Positions 18,746-20,442 of a stretch of 20,442 nt of DNA are shown here, piece after piece (within the stretch, counting starts at the first letter, position 1; every line of letters begins with the position of its first letter). Source of the stretch: Phaeoceros laevis (Eukaryota; Anthocerotophyta; Anthocerotopsida; Notothyladales); the NCBI GenBank assembly GCA_049999765.1, contig JBNGIQ010008998.1:132141-152582 (forward strand), in the 5' to 3' direction. The translations under genes were made by a program, and so were the position numbers. The notes under the pieces are model-generated. The model was given only the letters and a program-made list of their open reading frames with translations, was not told the DNA's origin and did no database searches.

Positions 18746-18879
18746 CAAGATGAAATTTACAAGAATGGAGCTGAAAACAACGTATTCTGGACATGTCACA
18801 AGGTTTTTCTTCAAGAGCTCGAGGTAATCTATCAACTGTTGCTGCCCATCCACCCTACTCCCGACACTGGACTGCCCAG
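18746..18879. repeat. Right arm of the ~135-bp inverted repeat
   Basis: This is the partner of 18152-18286 in inverted orientation. A transcript through both arms would fold into a long imperfect hairpin with a loop of about 460 nt. Similar short peptide strings (VFWTCHKV) appear in opposite frames of the two arms only because the DNA is repeated. No protein family is recognised. Confidence 0.9.
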
Positions 18880-19339
18880 TCATGCATATATACCTGTTGA
18901 CCGCGTTTGCCACAAATAAATCAGCAGTGTTCGTTCCATAAAGTCGACGTGAAGCCTGCTTTCTGATGAGAAGAAGAAGAAAATATATGAGCATTCTCGA
19001 GACGGTCGACATCTGGTCTACTAGGCACCATGGCAACCACATGATCAACCATTAGACCCTGGCCAATGTAGGTTTCCTACCTGAAAGATCTTCTGGGGGA
19101 CCCAACAAGCTATTCGATTTCTTCTTCCAGAGAGGGCCGTTCCAGAAAATTCGAAGTGCCCCTCTGGCGATCGGGTGCCCAGTCTCTGCGCAAACCAGAA
19201 ATTCGGAGCTCGTCCGAGCATACAGGAGATTTTCTCAAGCGATTGGAAGGCCAAAAACAGCAGGCAGCTCAGACAGAACTGCGAGATTGCTGAAATCGAC
19301 GGACGCATACTCATCGACCTATAATAGCCACTTGCGCTG
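18880..19339. other. No gene or repeat recognised
   Basis: Only short open frames without family resemblance are present, the longest being about 89 codons on the minus strand. A short GAA-rich tract lies near 18968-18981. Confidence 0.5.
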
Positions 19340-19377
19340 CAGCAAAACGGTGTAATATCAGCAAAACGGTGTAATAT
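19340..19377. repeat. Two tandem 19-bp repeats
   Basis: Perfect copies of CAGCAAAACGGTGTAATAT lie at 19340-19358 and 19359-19377. The second copy runs into the left arm of the large palindrome, so the two rearrangements overlap. Confidence 0.95.
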
Positions 19378-19435
19378 CTTGATGCAGCAGGTATCTTAAT
19401 TAAGATACCTGCTGCATCAAGATATTAGGCACCGT
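19366..19435. repeat. 56-bp perfect palindrome within a 70-bp foldback
   Basis: Positions 19372-19427 form a loopless perfect palindrome centred on TTAATTAA. After a 2-nt bulge (GG at 19428-19429) the stem extends by six more pairs (ACGGTG at 19366-19371 with CACCGT at 19430-19435). DNA of this kind can extrude a cruciform and is unstable, which suggests a recent origin. Confidence 0.95.
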
Positions 19436-19551
19436 GCAATCTTGCAGCTTTATGTATCGACTCGTCATTCCAGATTCAGGGCCTCAGTATCGTGCTTCTT
19501 GCCACAAAGCTTCTAGCCTCGGCACTGGCGTCGCCCAGGTGAGAGGTTTGA

Positions 19552-19670
19552 GACGTCATCGTTAAGGATCTGTTACGGGTGTCGAGGTTCCACGGCTGGA
19601 GGTTAGGTTTGTTAGACGTCTTTGTTAAGGGCCTACGGAAGTCTCGGGAAGTCTTGTTAGACGTCTTTGT
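19552..19670. repeat. Dispersed short repeats around GACGTC
   Basis: GACGTC occurs at 19552-19557, 19615-19620 and 19660-19665. The last two lie within identical 17-bp copies, TTGTTAGACGTCTTTGT (19609-19625 and 19654-19670). The ACGT core is the type bound by plant bZIP factors, so a promoter role is possible, but duplication alone also explains the pattern. Confidence 0.7.
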
Positions 19671-19753
19671 GAGTTCACTTTATTTCAGCCTACCCTGTCG
19701 ACTCAGGCTCGTCTTCTTGTCCCTCTCTTAATCTCAGCACCTGGCTCCCGTAC

Positions 19754-20056
19754 ACAAGCTCCTGCCCCTGCTCGAGCGCACTGGTTGTGCCTTCTGGGTG
19801 TTGGAGGTAGGAGGTCTTTCATCCCAGAGATCCTGCTTGCAATGGGCTAGCTCTGCAGTCTTCTTGGGCAATTCTTCTTAATTCTCGTTTCCCTTCTTTC
19901 GGCAGCCTCCAAACCATTCACAAGGTCCGGCTCCTGCTCTGAACAGCGCTGGGACGTGTATTCCCGGTGTTGGAGGTAGGTGGTCTTGCATTGGAGAGAT
20001 CCTACTTGCGATGGGCTAGCTGTTCAGTCTGCCCAAGATTCTGCTTAATTCTAGTG
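19754..20056. repeat. Two diverged direct repeats, period ~166-169 bp
   Basis: The first copy is about 19754-19886 and the second about 19920-20056. Shared words include TTGGAGGTAGG, GAGATCCT, ATGGGCTAGCT, CAGTCT and GCTTAATTCT or similar, with scattered substitutions. The region is pyrimidine-rich. It may belong to a 5' leader, a promoter or an unrecognised repeat element. Confidence 0.8.
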
Positions 20057-20145
20057 ACCTTGTGGCTAGCGCTCTCTTTTCTTTGTTGTGCTTCCTCCAA
20101 TTGGTGCTGGGTGGAGAGGGACGCTCTCCAAGCATAGGGTCCTGG

Positions 20146-20442
20146 CTATGCTGCTAATTTTCTAGCACAAGTCTTTTTCTCACACACAGTAATTATGTCG
20201 CGCGTTCCTACACTTTCTCGCTGCTTTTTGTTTTCTTCTCTCTCGCTTGTTGCCTCCGCTACTTCATCCTCGTCAAGATCATCTTCTGAGACTTCATCTT
20301 CCTCATCCAGGAGGTTCTCACTACCAGTCTCGTCAACAGCATCCACCCCTTCATCTTCCTTGTTAAAAAAGTTCCTCTGAAAAGGGACCTTTCGTTTTTG
20401 TTGCTCAGTGATGACATGCAATATAGCTGCTGCTGCTGCGTC
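20146..20442 (-). other. Edge-truncated open frame with acidic low-complexity tract; uncertain gene
   Basis: On the minus strand a frame is open from the window edge to a stop at 20146-20148. It carries an acidic tract (LLDEEDEVSEDDLDEDEVAE) and a lysine-rich end. On the plus strand the same DNA encodes, from ATG at 20195, a 61-aa Ser/Arg-rich peptide that looks like a transit peptide but stops at about 20380. Both patterns follow from one GAN/TCN-biased stretch, so neither strand is proven. The minus frame lacks an ATG in the window and could be the last exon of a gene lying to the right. Confidence 0.3.
20427..20439. repeat. Short GCT/GCA triplet run
   Basis: About four units of GCTGCTGCTGCT lie at the window edge. 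Read on the minus strand they give an alanine run in the open frame that leaves the window. Confidence 0.8.

Overview
The window reads as nuclear DNA of a land plant. It has short GT-AG introns, a PLS-class PPR protein, a plant-type long coiled-coil trans-Golgi protein and remains of a chromodomain Ty3/Gypsy retrotransposon. The PPR protein carries the KPAxA signature and a C-terminal DRH in place of DYW. From memory of the literature, that variant (DYW:KP) is confined to lineages with reverse U-to-C organelle editing (hornworts, ferns, some lycophytes). A fern is my best guess, but the species cannot be fixed from this window.

Layout: (1) 1-291, AT-rich, no gene seen. (2) 292 to about 2290, the 3' half of a decayed chromovirus: integrase zinc domain, DDE core, integrase C-terminus with chromodomain, polypurine tract and a probable 3' LTR. 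It is broken by a stop codon, two small insertions and a frameshift. (3) About 2291-3999, no supported gene, probably including the 3' UTR of the PPR gene. (4) 7308-4000 on the minus strand, an intact single-exon PPR gene of 1102 aa. (5) 7309-8691, a divergent intergenic region. (6) 8692-17055 on the plus strand, a seven-exon gene that I rebuilt by hand, for a protein of about 2570 aa with a C-terminal membrane anchor. It matches TNO1, the TGN-localized SYP41-interacting protein. (7) 17056-20442, non-coding or weakly coding DNA rich in structure: a 135-bp inverted-repeat pair, several tandem and direct repeats, a 56-bp perfect palindrome, and an acidic/serine-rich open frame at the right edge.

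The two intact genes lie head to head with 1383 bp between start codons. Their inferred roles, organelle RNA editing and TGN/vacuolar trafficking, are unrelated, so the pairing looks positional. The most interesting content is the candidate U-to-C editing factor, whose PPR array is built from near-uniform 306-bp modules and allows a partial RNA target prediction. Next come the foldback and palindromic structures.
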